NCBI GenBank assembly: GCA_020632575.1
Contig: JACKFH010000018.1
Span: 1-64,000 of the forward strand
Direction of reading: 5' to 3'
Source: Candidatus Omnitrophota bacterium
GTDB lineage: Bacteria; Hinthialibacterota; Hinthialibacteria; OLB16
Length of the DNA: 64,000 bases
Part shown: piece after piece, positions 24,230-32,475 of the stretch
How positions within the stretch are numbered: the first letter of the stretch is position 1
Layout of the letters: every line of letters begins with the position of its first letter
The notes under the pieces: generated by a model
What the model saw: the letters and a program-made list of their open reading frames with translations, nothing else
Database searches by the model: none
What the model was told of the DNA's origin: nothing
Program-made: the position numbers and the translations under genes

Positions 24230-25828
24230 TTATTTGGAAATCCCCAGTCGAAGGTAGAGCGTTCCCTGATACAAGGTCGGAGGTTCATACCCTATCACCC
24301 AAGGCTGAGTCAGAACCTCCTCATTGAGATGCCAAAGAAAAACCATGGGAGTTTGCTCCCGAAGACGGCGTCCGATTTTCCGATAGAGCGCCCCGCGTTC
24401 CTCCGGGTTGACCAGACCCCTCGCCTCTTCCGCCCAATTGTCCACTTGCGGGTCCTTGAATCGCGTCATATTCGAATCGGAATCGGACACGAACAATGGA
24501 GTGATGAAATTGTCCGGGTCGGGGAAATCCGCCCACCAGTTCCCGAGGAAAGCGTCGAATCTTCCTTCCCGTCTCCACGCCGAATATGCGGTCCGATCCA
24601 CTCTCCGGAGACGAACCCGAACTCCATGTTTCAAAAGGTTGGCCTGAAACCCCTCCATCACCAGCGCCGAGGTCGGGTCCACATCGGGGAACCACATCTC
24701 GAAAGTGAGCCCCTGGAGGATCTCCTCCTCCGAAGCGGAAAGTGGGGATGACTCGGGAATCGTCTCTTCCGATCCCACAAGTTTTGGCGGGATCGGCCCC
24801 CACGCTGGAATGGCGCGCTCTCCATAGAGCGTTTCGCGGACGCTCTCGGAATCAAGCGCCTTGGCCAAAGCCAAGCGGACTTTCGGATTGTCGAAGGGTT
24901 TTCGGTGGCAGCCGAAACCAAGGTAATAAAGGTTCAGCTGAGGCGCGGGATGGATTTGTTTTCTCCAAGTCGGGAATTCTTTCCAATAATCGCTTTGAGA
25001 GGAGGGAAGGGGATTGAGTATATGAACGTTTCCCGTCTCGAATCTTGCGCTCGCGCTGAAATCCTTTGCGATTAAGTCGAACCGAAGCCCTTTGATCGAG
25101 TCATTCCTCTCGGGGTAGAGGGGATTCGGTCGAAATAGCAGATGGGAATCGTCCTCCCATTCGACTAGTTCCCAGGCCCCAAGGGCTCTTGGATGTCTTC
25201 CATAGTCCTCCCCAGCCTGCTCGATCGCCATTGGGTCGACGATCCTCGCGGCCGGCATGCTCATCCGAGCCGGAAATGTTGCGGATGGCGCCCGTAGGAC
25301 CGCCTCGAGTTCGGTTGCCGATCGAATCAGCAACCCCGGCAAGTTCCTCAATTCCCCCGAAATGACGCGATCGTAACCAACGATGTCCTCGAACACCCAC
25401 GAGACCGAAGATCCGGTCTCCGGACGACAAATCCGGCTCCAAGACTCAACCACAGCGGTGGCGTCGAGAGGATTGCCGCTGGGAAATCTGAGACCGGGCT
25501 GGATTTCGAAGGCATATTTCTTCCCGCCTTCGGAGGTTTTCCAGGATCGGGCCAATTCCGGAACGATCTCCCCATCCGGATTGCATCGAAGCAGCCCCCC
25601 GTGAACGAGACAGGCGAGATGGCCATCGAAGGTGCGCGTGGCGTAGGCGGGATCGAGGGTCGGCGGGTTGTCTCTTCCCCGAATGGATATCACGTCGTCG
25701 TGAGGCGGAGAGGAAGGCGATGGAGGTTCCGAACACCCGAGAACGAAAAACGCCAAAAGGATAACCGAGTAAAACAAAAGGGAGCCAATCGTTAAAACTT
25801 CGGTCGATTGGCTCCCTTTAACAGGCAC
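24230..25828 (-). CDS. peptide/nickel-type ABC transporter substrate-binding lipoprotein (SBP_bac_5)
   Basis: A solute-binding protein of the oligopeptide/nickel (SBP_bac_5) family, 533 residues from the chosen start. It has a lipobox-like FFVLGC, then RGRDNPPTLDPAYATRTFDG and the family-typical FGCHRKPFDNPKVRLALAKALD. No ATG exists before the mature part. GTG 25828 gives MPVKGSQSTEV plus a hydrophobic core and the cysteine; TTG 25777 would give a shorter signal. The N-terminal coding bases overlap the hupB terminator hairpin (25777-25819), and no SD is visible, so expression level and start are uncertain. Permease and ATPase genes are not in the window, so this may be an orphan binding protein that uses a distant transporter. 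Confidence 0.7.
   Translation of the reverse strand: MPVKGSQSTEVLTIGSLLFYSVILLAFFVLGCSEPPSPSSPPHDDVISIRGRDNPPTLDPAYATRTFDGHLACLVHGGLLRCNPDGEIVPELARSWKTSEGGKKYAFEIQPGLRFPSGNPLDATAVVESWSRICRPETGSSVSWVFEDIVGYDRVISGELRNLPGLLIRSATELEAVLRAPSATFPARMSMPAARIVDPMAIEQAGEDYGRHPRALGAWELVEWEDDSHLLFRPNPLYPERNDSIKGLRFDLIAKDFSASARFETGNVHILNPLPSSQSDYWKEFPTWRKQIHPAPQLNLYYLGFGCHRKPFDNPKVRLALAKALDSESVRETLYGERAIPAWGPIPPKLVGSEETIPESSPLSASEEEILQGLTFEMWFPDVDPTSALVMEGFQANLLKHGVRVRLRRVDRTAYSAWRREGRFDAFLGNWWADFPDPDNFITPLFVSDSDSNMTRFKDPQVDNWAEEARGLVNPEERGALYRKIGRRLREQTPMVFLWHLNEEVLTQPWVIGYEPPTLYQGTLYLRLGISK
25777..25819 (-). terminator. intrinsic terminator of hupB
   Basis: A perfect 15-bp stem (25777-25791 with 25805-25819), 13-base loop, and TTTTGTTTT on the minus strand. 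It follows the hupB stop by 28 bases and lies over the start of the downstream lipoprotein gene. Confidence 0.85.
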
Positions 25829-25847
25829 TTGTGTGGGTGGGGTCAGT

Positions 25848-26144
25848 TCATCCGAGAATGGAATCTTTGGCCACTTTGGCGATTCGGAACTTGACCACCT
25901 TCTTGGCCGGAATGGTGATTTGTTCGCCGGTTTGCGGATTACGGCCCATCCGTTCCGGGCGATCCACGAGGACCAATTTTCCGAAGCCCGGGAGAGTGAA
26001 TCCCTTCTCTTTGGTTTTCGCCTCGGAGTACGCGACTTCGGCGAGTTCATCAAGCACAGTCGCGACCTGCTGTTTTTTTAGTCCGGATTTCTCGGCAAGA
26101 AGGTTCAACAACTGAGTCTTGGTTAACGATTTTTCACTCGACAT
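25848..26144 (-). CDS. hup: HU/IHF-family DNA-binding protein
   Basis: A 98-residue histone-like protein that bends and compacts DNA. Marks in order: SLTKTQLLNLLAEKSGL helix pair, FTLPGFGKLVL, the beta-arm signature GRNPQTGEQITIPAKKVVKF, and a lysine-rich end. GAGGGGG sits 8 bases before ATG 26144, as expected for a highly expressed gene, and a strong terminator follows. HU acts as a homodimer across the chromosome. The subfamily (HU against IHF) cannot be fixed from sequence alone. It is divergent from dapA. Confidence 0.93.
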   Translation of the reverse strand: MSSEKSLTKTQLLNLLAEKSGLKKQQVATVLDELAEVAYSEAKTKEKGFTLPGFGKLVLVDRPERMGRNPQTGEQITIPAKKVVKFRIAKVAKDSILG

Positions 26145-26327
26145 GGGAAAATCCCCCTCTCTTCTAATTCGTTTCTTATTGATGAGGCGGCCATTCTATG
26201 ACCTCCGTTGCGTTTCCAAACGCCTGCTTGGTACTCCATTTTGCCCTGACGGTCAACTGGAACTGCCATTTTCACCCGGTTTGCGGCCCCTCGCAACCCC
26301 CGGTCCATTTCGCCCCTTTGCTATCGG

Positions 26328-26356
26328 TTGCTCAAGATTCCGCCCTCCGTTACACT
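26328..26356 (+). promoter_or_regulatory. candidate sigma-70 promoter of the dapA operon
   Basis: -35 TTGCTC (26328-26333), 17-base spacer, -10 TACACT (26351-26356). The position fits a short leader before GTG 26395. Confidence 0.45.
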
Positions 26357-26394
26357 GAGGTCTCCCATTTTGACCGCAAGGAGGAGTCTGTCTA

Positions 26395-27345
26395 GTGACA
26401 AACCTGTTGAGGGGCTCGATGGTGGCCTTGGTCACCCCGATGAAAAGCGGGAAAGTTGATTATGGAGCATTGGAGCGGCTTTACCAGATTCAGGCCGCGG
26501 CCAAAACCGACGGGGTGGTAATCTGTGGGACTACTGGTGAATCCGCCACAATGACCCATGGCGAGCACCAGGACGTCATCGAACACGCCTCGGAATTCTT
26601 CTCCACCGGCCTAGGTCCGGATGCTCCCCATCTGATCGTTGGAACAGGGAGCAACTCGACCCATGAAGCCGTCGCATTAACCGAATACGCCGCGGAAAAG
26701 GCGGTTTCCGGAGTTCTGGTGATTTCTCCTTACTACAACAAACCGACTCCCAAAGGTCAAATCATTCATTTCCGCGAGATCGCCGCCGCGGCTGGTGAAA
26801 TCCCCGTGATTCTCTACAATGTGCCGGGTCGGACAGGGCTGAATATGACGGTGGAAACGACTTTGGAACTGGCCGAGGTTTCGAACATTGTGGGGACCAA
26901 GGAAGCCTCTGGGGACCTCTGCCAGGTCAGCGAAATCATCCGTCGGGCCCCCAAAGGTTTCTCAGTGGTGAGCGGGGAGGATAACCTGACTTTCCCAATG
27001 ATGGCCCTGGGAGCGACCGGGGTCATTTCGGTGACCGCGAATATTGTGCCGGAAAAAGTGAGAGATATGGTTCACCTCTGCTTGGATGGCGATTTTGTGG
27101 GCGGACGAAAGATTCATCAGGATCTCTTCTCACTGACCGAAACTCTGTTTTGTGAAACGAACCCAATTCCGGTGAAGACCGCCGTGAATTTGATGACTGG
27201 CTCAGCCGCCCCGGGTGGCGGCGTTTGGCCGGACGCCGGTGAGTTTCGTTTGCCGATGTGTCCGATGACCAATGCGGGATTGGATCGCCTCAAGAACGCT
27301 CTACGAGCAATGAATATCGAGATTGAATCAGGGGTTCACGTTTAA
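26395..27345 (+). CDS. dapA: 4-hydroxy-tetrahydrodipicolinate synthase (DapA family)
   Basis: A 316-residue Schiff-base TIM barrel. GTTGES near residue 44 binds the acceptor. Y141 (ILYNVPGRTG) and the lysine K169 (VGTKEASGD) are the catalytic residues, 28 apart as in E. coli DapA (Y133/K161). R146 in GRTG, which contacts the substrate carboxylate in DapA, favours DapA over N-acetylneuraminate lyase. It condenses pyruvate with aspartate semialdehyde for lysine and meso-diaminopimelate of peptidoglycan. GTG start 26395 follows AAGGAGGAG by 8 bases. It overlaps the next gene by one base (TAATG). Confidence 0.85.
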   Translation: MTNLLRGSMVALVTPMKSGKVDYGALERLYQIQAAAKTDGVVICGTTGESATMTHGEHQDVIEHASEFFSTGLGPDAPHLIVGTGSNSTHEAVALTEYAAEKAVSGVLVISPYYNKPTPKGQIIHFREIAAAAGEIPVILYNVPGRTGLNMTVETTLELAEVSNIVGTKEASGDLCQVSEIIRRAPKGFSVVSGEDNLTFPMMALGATGVISVTANIVPEKVRDMVHLCLDGDFVGGRKIHQDLFSLTETLFCETNPIPVKTAVNLMTGSAAPGGGVWPDAGEFRLPMCPMTNAGLDRLKNALRAMNIEIESGVHV

Positions 27346-28784
27346 TGCCCTCATTTAAAATGGCGGTTCCACTTCTCTGTTCGGCTCTGCTTTTAAGCGG
27401 TTGCTACCTCCGAAAAGATGAAGAGGAGAAATTTCCGGATGAATTCGCGCAGGGGCTCGACTACGCCGATGAGTCCAAGATCGATTATGTCGAGATGGAT
27501 AATGGCGAGGATGAACTGTCATTCGACAATCAAGACCAAGGGGACCTGATCGCCAAAGCAAACACAGGCCGGTCTCGCGCGGACGATACGGCCTCGCTTT
27601 CCCCGGCGGCGGGTCAAGGCGGCCCATCCATCTGGGAATCCCCGGCGACTTCCTCCTCCTGGGATTCGCCCTCCGAGGAGCCAGTGGATGCTTCCGAGCC
27701 GGAACCCTTCCGATTTGGAGCCGATGACCAGGGGCTCGCATCCGATACCTCGGAGGTTCCCATCGCCGGGGCCCCGATAGGCGGAGGCGTGGTCCCGCCG
27801 GCTAGGGAGAAAACCGCTCCTCAGTCGCAATCGAAGGCCACCGCTTCTCCGGTCGATTCGTCACTTTCCGAATCCCCGTCAAGCGACCTCGATTTCTCGG
27901 TCGATTTCGATAATCCCTCGATGAGGTCCTCAAAATCGGGAATGAGTTTTCCGGACCCCGCTCGGAAGCTAGCGGACACGAAGTCGGATTATGAGGACAT
28001 GGTCTCCCCCTATCGAAAGCAGGCTGACTCGTTTTCCACCGACCAATTCAAGCAAGAAGCGAGAAGCTCTTTCGACCAGTCGGTCGACGATATTTCCAAT
28101 TCGGTCGATTCCCAGTTCAATTCGACCCGCTCCGAGATCGAGCAGGGAGCTTCTCAGTCGTTCGATGGGTCCCGCGCGGCCCAGGCGATCGCCTCCACCG
28201 CGACTGTCACGCCGAGACCGAATTCGAATTTGGATGAATCCCTGGACTCTCGTGTGGCAACCGCCAATCGAATCCCTCAAAACCGCAATATATCGATCGA
28301 GAGCGTCCCACCGCCCGACTCGGTTGGCGGAGTCGACACCGAAGTCGAGGAGGTGGGATCTCCTAAATCCTCCATGCGAGCCGGCGCCACCGCCACCCAG
28401 CCTTCCGCCGATCTTCCCGATCCGAAAACCTTGAAACAGCGTGGCATCGACGCTTACCACGCGCATGATTTTGACGCGGCGGTCACCGCGTTCCGCGACT
28501 ATCTTTCGGCATACACGGAGGAGGAGGACGCTGTTCGGGCTTGGTTGGGTTACGCTCTCATGCAGGACCGACGCTACGGCGAGGCCTCCAAGGAATTCAC
28601 CACCCTGCTCAACTCGGCCAACCCCGAGCTTCGGGCCGACGCTCACTACTATCTCGGAAGCATCTACGACAAACAGGGGAATTTCGAAGCCGCGAAGGTT
28701 CGCTGGGAACAGGTTGTGGAAAACTATCCCAACACCAAGGCCGCGGAAAAAGCCAGGAAGAGCCTTAGCCAAACATCGCCTTGA
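27345..28784 (+). CDS. TPR lipoprotein with long Ser/Asp-rich disordered region
   Basis: A 479-residue predicted lipoprotein (LLLSGC, cysteine 20). Residues about 25-350 are low-complexity and rich in Ser, Asp and Pro, probably disordered. The last about 115 residues hold TPR-type helices (KQRGIDAYHAHDFDAAVTAF, ALMQDRRYGEASKEF, AHYYLGSIYDKQGNFEAAKV). The end resembles the YbgF/CpoB C-terminus (YNPNTKAAEKA-like YPNTKAAEKAR), which coordinates cell-envelope division machinery. It overlaps dapA by one base and the next gene by four (TTGA), so the three are tightly coupled. An envelope scaffold role is inferred. Confidence 0.7.
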   Translation: MPSFKMAVPLLCSALLLSGCYLRKDEEEKFPDEFAQGLDYADESKIDYVEMDNGEDELSFDNQDQGDLIAKANTGRSRADDTASLSPAAGQGGPSIWESPATSSSWDSPSEEPVDASEPEPFRFGADDQGLASDTSEVPIAGAPIGGGVVPPAREKTAPQSQSKATASPVDSSLSESPSSDLDFSVDFDNPSMRSSKSGMSFPDPARKLADTKSDYEDMVSPYRKQADSFSTDQFKQEARSSFDQSVDDISNSVDSQFNSTRSEIEQGASQSFDGSRAAQAIASTATVTPRPNSNLDESLDSRVATANRIPQNRNISIESVPPPDSVGGVDTEVEEVGSPKSSMRAGATATQPSADLPDPKTLKQRGIDAYHAHDFDAAVTAFRDYLSAYTEEEDAVRAWLGYALMQDRRYGEASKEFTTLLNSANPELRADAHYYLGSIYDKQGNFEAAKVRWEQVVENYPNTKAAEKARKSLSQTSP

Positions 28785-30574
28785 CACCAGCCAAGCCCGA
28801 GTCCGGTCCCAGCAACTGTGTCGCGATCATCGATGACGATGAGGATCTCAGGCTGCTCTTGCGCCACTCCCTCGAACTGAGAGGGTTCTCCGTCCTCGAG
28901 TTCGAGACCACCGAGGACGCCCTCGGCTGGGAAACCGCCGAGAAAACGGGCGCCGAGCCCCCTCTTTCCGAAGCCACTCTGCTGCTGCTCGATGTCAATT
29001 TGCCCGGAATCTCCGGCATCGAAACCATCGAACTCATCAAAAACACCCCCGCTCTTCGCCACCTCGCGATCGCCATGCTCAGCGCGCATGGCGAGGTCGA
29101 TGTCGTGCTGCGATGCATCAAGGCGGGGGCAAACGATTATTTTGTCAAACCGCTTGATCTACCCGAGGTCATGCGCCGGATCGACAAGTTGGTCCATGAT
29201 CCGAGCGGAATTCTTCAAAAGAGTGGACAAGCCCAAGTCAGTTGGAATTTCCAGGAGTTCCTGGTTCGGGAACTGAAGCGCGCCGAGCGCAGCGAAGAGC
29301 CCCTCGGTCTCTTGCTTGGAGCCGTTCGGAAACTAAACCAGGCCTCGGATTCTCTCCAACCGGATGAGATCGCTTCCCTTTGGAGACAACCCTCTTCCGA
29401 GAACACGCCGCCGAGGGCACTGACCGAATCTTTTATCGAGTCGGTTCGGAGAAGGCTTCGGGAATACGATCTCATCGTCCCTTTCGGCATGGCCGAATTC
29501 GCGGTCATCCTTCCGGACACCCTCCCCGCCGGAACACAGACAGTGGTCCGGAAACTCCACGCGGTCTTTCAATCCGAATCCCCGTTCCCGCCGCTCCCGC
29601 GTCAGGAACGCTGGGCCATGCTCGTCGGCGGCGCCAACTACCCCGATGAGGGGCGCGACCGACTGACGCTATTCTCCACCGCGGAGCGAAACCTGACCGA
29701 GGATATTCCTGAAAAACCGAAACTTTCCTCGGATAAGGACTTGGTTTTCCTGAAAACCGTTCGATGCCACTCTTGTGGCCGGCACTTTTCATACCCCAAG
29801 GTGGCGGTCCGACGGCTCACTCCGATCGCGCGCGATTCGGACTTTCGGATGGTCTTCGAGGATCTCGACCCCCTTCTGTATGGCGCAGTCGCATGTCCTC
29901 ACTGTGGGTTTTCGGTTCTCGAGATGGACCTCAAGTCGGTGCGTCACTTGGAGCCCCCGGTGTTCCGCTGGCAGTACCGTTCCATCGAACCGGGCGAGAA
30001 TTTTTTACACCCCTCTCAGACAATTGTTCCAGAGGAACTTTCGGAGCACCTGGCTCCGAGTTGGGAGGCCTGGATGGAAGAGAAAACCGTCGAGATTCCG
30101 CTCCATGAAATTCCCGAAACCATCGATTCGAGGAAAACCCTCTTGACGGAATCGAGAAAGCGACGCGGCGAAACGGAACTCATGACACTCGAGTCGGCCC
30201 TGGCCAACCACCTTCTCGCAAGACAGGTATACGACCGACTTGGCGCCTCCCCCCTTCGCCGAGCTCGTCTGGCCCATCGCATTGCGTGGCTCCATCGAAT
30301 CGCGGACAATAAAGAGGATGAATCGAAACTCCTCGGCGAAGCGCTGGATTTCTACAAAACCGCCTTCCATTTCGAGGATCTGACCCACTCCAAGCCGAGC
30401 GAACTCGAGATCCTTTTTCTCCTGGGAGAACTCTCGTTCCGTATCGACCGCGAAAACGACGCGGTCGCGATATTCGAGCATTTGGTTAGAGATCCCCGAG
30501 TTGAGGAGAGGGAGAGTTTCAAAAAGATGATTCACCGACGCTGGTATGAGGCTCGGAACGAACCCCTGCCTTGA
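28781..30574 (+). CDS. response-regulator receiver / degenerate GGDEF / DUF2225 fusion protein
   Basis: A 597-residue three-part protein. Residues about 13-140: a receiver domain with D18-D20 acidic pocket, phospho-acceptor D71 (LLLDVNLPG), S in MLSAHG and K in YFVKPLD. About 150-320: a GGDEF-like domain whose active-site loop is FGMAEFAVILPD where the family has GGDEF, so it is unlikely to make c-di-GMP. About 325-400: DUF2225 with two CxxC zinc sites (VRCHSCGRHFSYPKVAV and VACPHCGFSVLEMDL). The remainder has TPR-like helices. The start is TTG 28781, overlapping the previous stop (TTGA). DUF2225 is otherwise found mostly alone. No sensor kinase is adjacent. Confidence 0.8.
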   Translation: MTPAKPESGPSNCVAIIDDDEDLRLLLRHSLELRGFSVLEFETTEDALGWETAEKTGAEPPLSEATLLLLDVNLPGISGIETIELIKNTPALRHLAIAMLSAHGEVDVVLRCIKAGANDYFVKPLDLPEVMRRIDKLVHDPSGILQKSGQAQVSWNFQEFLVRELKRAERSEEPLGLLLGAVRKLNQASDSLQPDEIASLWRQPSSENTPPRALTESFIESVRRRLREYDLIVPFGMAEFAVILPDTLPAGTQTVVRKLHAVFQSESPFPPLPRQERWAMLVGGANYPDEGRDRLTLFSTAERNLTEDIPEKPKLSSDKDLVFLKTVRCHSCGRHFSYPKVAVRRLTPIARDSDFRMVFEDLDPLLYGAVACPHCGFSVLEMDLKSVRHLEPPVFRWQYRSIEPGENFLHPSQTIVPEELSEHLAPSWEAWMEEKTVEIPLHEIPETIDSRKTLLTESRKRRGETELMTLESALANHLLARQVYDRLGASPLRRARLAHRIAWLHRIADNKEDESKLLGEALDFYKTAFHFEDLTHSKPSELEILFLLGELSFRIDRENDAVAIFEHLVRDPRVEERESFKKMIHRRWYEARNEPLP

Positions 30575-30652
30575 TCGGCGTCACTGGAAGGCGGTTCAAA
30601 CGTTCGATAGAATAGGTTAGAGAGTATTGGATAGAGTGTACGATCAGCTGCT

Positions 30653-31456
30653 ATGAACCAGAATAACGAGTATCACGAGGACAGAAGGACTCCCGATGAA
30701 ATTGCCCGCGACCTCAAGATCGAGGCGCTCAGGCGACGCCGCTCGGTCCGTTATAGCGCTCGTCTTCGGCGCCACTTTTTCGCGGGTCTATTAGTGGTTG
30801 TCCCCATTGGGGTGACCATCTGGATCGTGGCGTGGCTGGTCAATCTCATCGATGGAAAGACCCGCCATTTCCTCAATTCATTCCTCAACCAATTTGGGTG
30901 GGGGGAGAGTTATGTTATCCCCTTAGGTTTTGGTCTCCTGATCGTCATCGTGGGAATCTGTTTTGTCGGCATGGTCGCCAGCAATTTCCTCGGCCGACGG
31001 TTCTTCGCGATGATCGAGAACCTGATTCGCAAGGTGCCGGGGGTCAGCTGGATTTTCAATGCCTCTCACCAAGTCAGCCACGCTTTTCTCAATCGCAAGA
31101 AAAGCGTCTTCACCGACGTCGTTTTTGTCGAGTACCCGCGCAAGGGAATCTATTCCATCGGGTTTGTCACGAATCGGACAGTGCCAGGTCTCCAGCTAGA
31201 GGGAGGGGAAGTGATTCGCTCCGTTTTCATTCCCACCACCCCGAATCCGACCTCGGGCTTCCTCCTGTTTGTGCCTGCGAGCCAATGCGCTCCTTGTCCA
31301 ATGACAGTCGAGGAGTCGATGAAACTCATCATCAGCGGCGGCGTCGTGATTCCGGAATCTCTCACTGTCGAAATGACCGAACTGCCCATCCTACCCAATC
31401 TCGAGGTCCCCCAGGAAAACTCCGAAGATGTGGAATCAGTGGCGAAACTGGGCTGA
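30653..31456 (+). CDS. DUF502 membrane protein
   Basis: A 267-residue member of DUF502. After a basic cytoplasmic N-terminus (LRRRRSVRYSARLRRHFFAG) come two membrane helices (GLLVVVPIGVTIWIVAWLVN and IPLGFGLLIVIVGICFVGM). A conserved domain follows with RKVPGVSWIFNASHQVSHAF, VVFVEYPRKGIYSIGFVT and FIPTTPNPTSGFLLFVP, all family signatures. Function is unknown; related proteins are linked to membrane integrity in some bacteria. It is 78 bases after the receiver fusion, and its last 29 bases overlap the next gene in another frame. No SD is strong at ATG 30653. Confidence 0.85.
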   Translation: MNQNNEYHEDRRTPDEIARDLKIEALRRRRSVRYSARLRRHFFAGLLVVVPIGVTIWIVAWLVNLIDGKTRHFLNSFLNQFGWGESYVIPLGFGLLIVIVGICFVGMVASNFLGRRFFAMIENLIRKVPGVSWIFNASHQVSHAFLNRKKSVFTDVVFVEYPRKGIYSIGFVTNRTVPGLQLEGGEVIRSVFIPTTPNPTSGFLLFVPASQCAPCPMTVEESMKLIISGGVVIPESLTVEMTELPILPNLEVPQENSEDVESVAKLG

Positions 31457-32321
31457 GCGTTACGCCACTTCCTTCTTCCAATCGGCCGAATGGGCAGAGA
31501 CGCTTATCCGGCATTACCCCTTTTACCATCCCGAACCGATTCACAGCGAAAATTACTTCCTCCCGCTCATCCGGCACAAAAGGTGGGGATGGATCTCCGA
31601 TTCGCTCTATGGCATGCCCCTGATGAGCACAGGTGGCCTCCTGGCGGCCGATGGAGATCGGGAGGAGGGTTGGCGACGCACGCTGGCGATCCTCGCCCGC
31701 AAACAAGTCGGAACGACAGTTCTCTCTCTCCCCACGGCGACTGGTCCGGTCACTCCCCCGGATGGATTTCAATCCTTGGAGGAGTCCACCCACTTGATCG
31801 ATCTTCGCCCCGGCTGGGATTCCGTTTATTCCGGATTCAAGAAATCCTGCAAGGAGGCCATCCGAAGGGCCGGAAGACTTGGGGTGGAGGTTCAGAGAGA
31901 GGAGAACCCCGAGGGAGTCGAAGCCCATTGGAGTTTGATCACCGGCGAATTCGAAAAATGGCGGCCCAATCCGCCGATCACGAGGGAGTTTATTAAGGAC
32001 TTGGTGAATCTGCCCCAGGCCAGTCTATATATCGCCCGTGTCGAGGAGCGGCCCGTCCTCTCGCTCTTGTCGTTCGTTTATGGAGGGGAGCTTTTCCTTT
32101 GGCAATCCGCCAAGGCTTCCATCGAATTTCCACCGGGGACCAGCAATCTCCTTTCCTCAACCCTCTTCCGGGAGGCTTGCGAGGAGGGTGTTCAAACGGT
32201 GAATTACGGGACAAGCCTCGGCAACCGAAGCATCGAGAAATACAAGGAATCGTATGGCGCGGTAAAAACCCCCTATATGATTCTGAAAAGGGTTCATCCT
32301 TTTGTCCGCTGGATACGATAA
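31428..32321 (+). CDS. FemAB/GNAT-like acyltransferase
   Basis: A 297-residue protein with the FemAB or BioF-like GNAT layout: N-terminal SFFQSAEWAETL and YFLPLIRHKR, a middle FKKSCKEAIRRAGRLGVEV, and a C-terminal SLLSFVYGGELFLWQSAKA plus TVNYGTSLGNRSIEKYKESY, which matches the acyl-CoA or aminoacyl-tRNA acceptor loop of such proteins. Members include peptidoglycan cross-bridge enzymes and PEP-CTERM or polysaccharide-associated acyltransferases; which one cannot be decided. The first 29 bases overlap the end of the DUF502 gene, so translation is probably coupled. A 9-bp hairpin without T-run follows. Confidence 0.65.
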   Translation: MWNQWRNWAERYATSFFQSAEWAETLIRHYPFYHPEPIHSENYFLPLIRHKRWGWISDSLYGMPLMSTGGLLAADGDREEGWRRTLAILARKQVGTTVLSLPTATGPVTPPDGFQSLEESTHLIDLRPGWDSVYSGFKKSCKEAIRRAGRLGVEVQREENPEGVEAHWSLITGEFEKWRPNPPITREFIKDLVNLPQASLYIARVEERPVLSLLSFVYGGELFLWQSAKASIEFPPGTSNLLSSTLFREACEEGVQTVNYGTSLGNRSIEKYKESYGAVKTPYMILKRVHPFVRWIR

Positions 32322-32348
32322 GCGGGACGTCGAGATCGCACGTCCCGC
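32322..32348 (+). terminator. weak stem-loop after the FemAB-like gene
   Basis: GCGGGACGT (32322-32330) pairs with ACGTCCCGC (32340-32348), 9-base loop, but no T-run follows. Possibly a weak or Rho-assisted terminator. Confidence 0.35.
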
Positions 32349-32475
32349 ACTCGTTAGCGGGTGCATTGACTGGTTTCCACCCCATTTCTCCGTTAGATTA
32401 AGGGAGGGCTGATGGGTCGGAACGCGTAATCTGATCGACCTGACAAATCTCAGACACGAGGCGGTTTTTCAAGGA

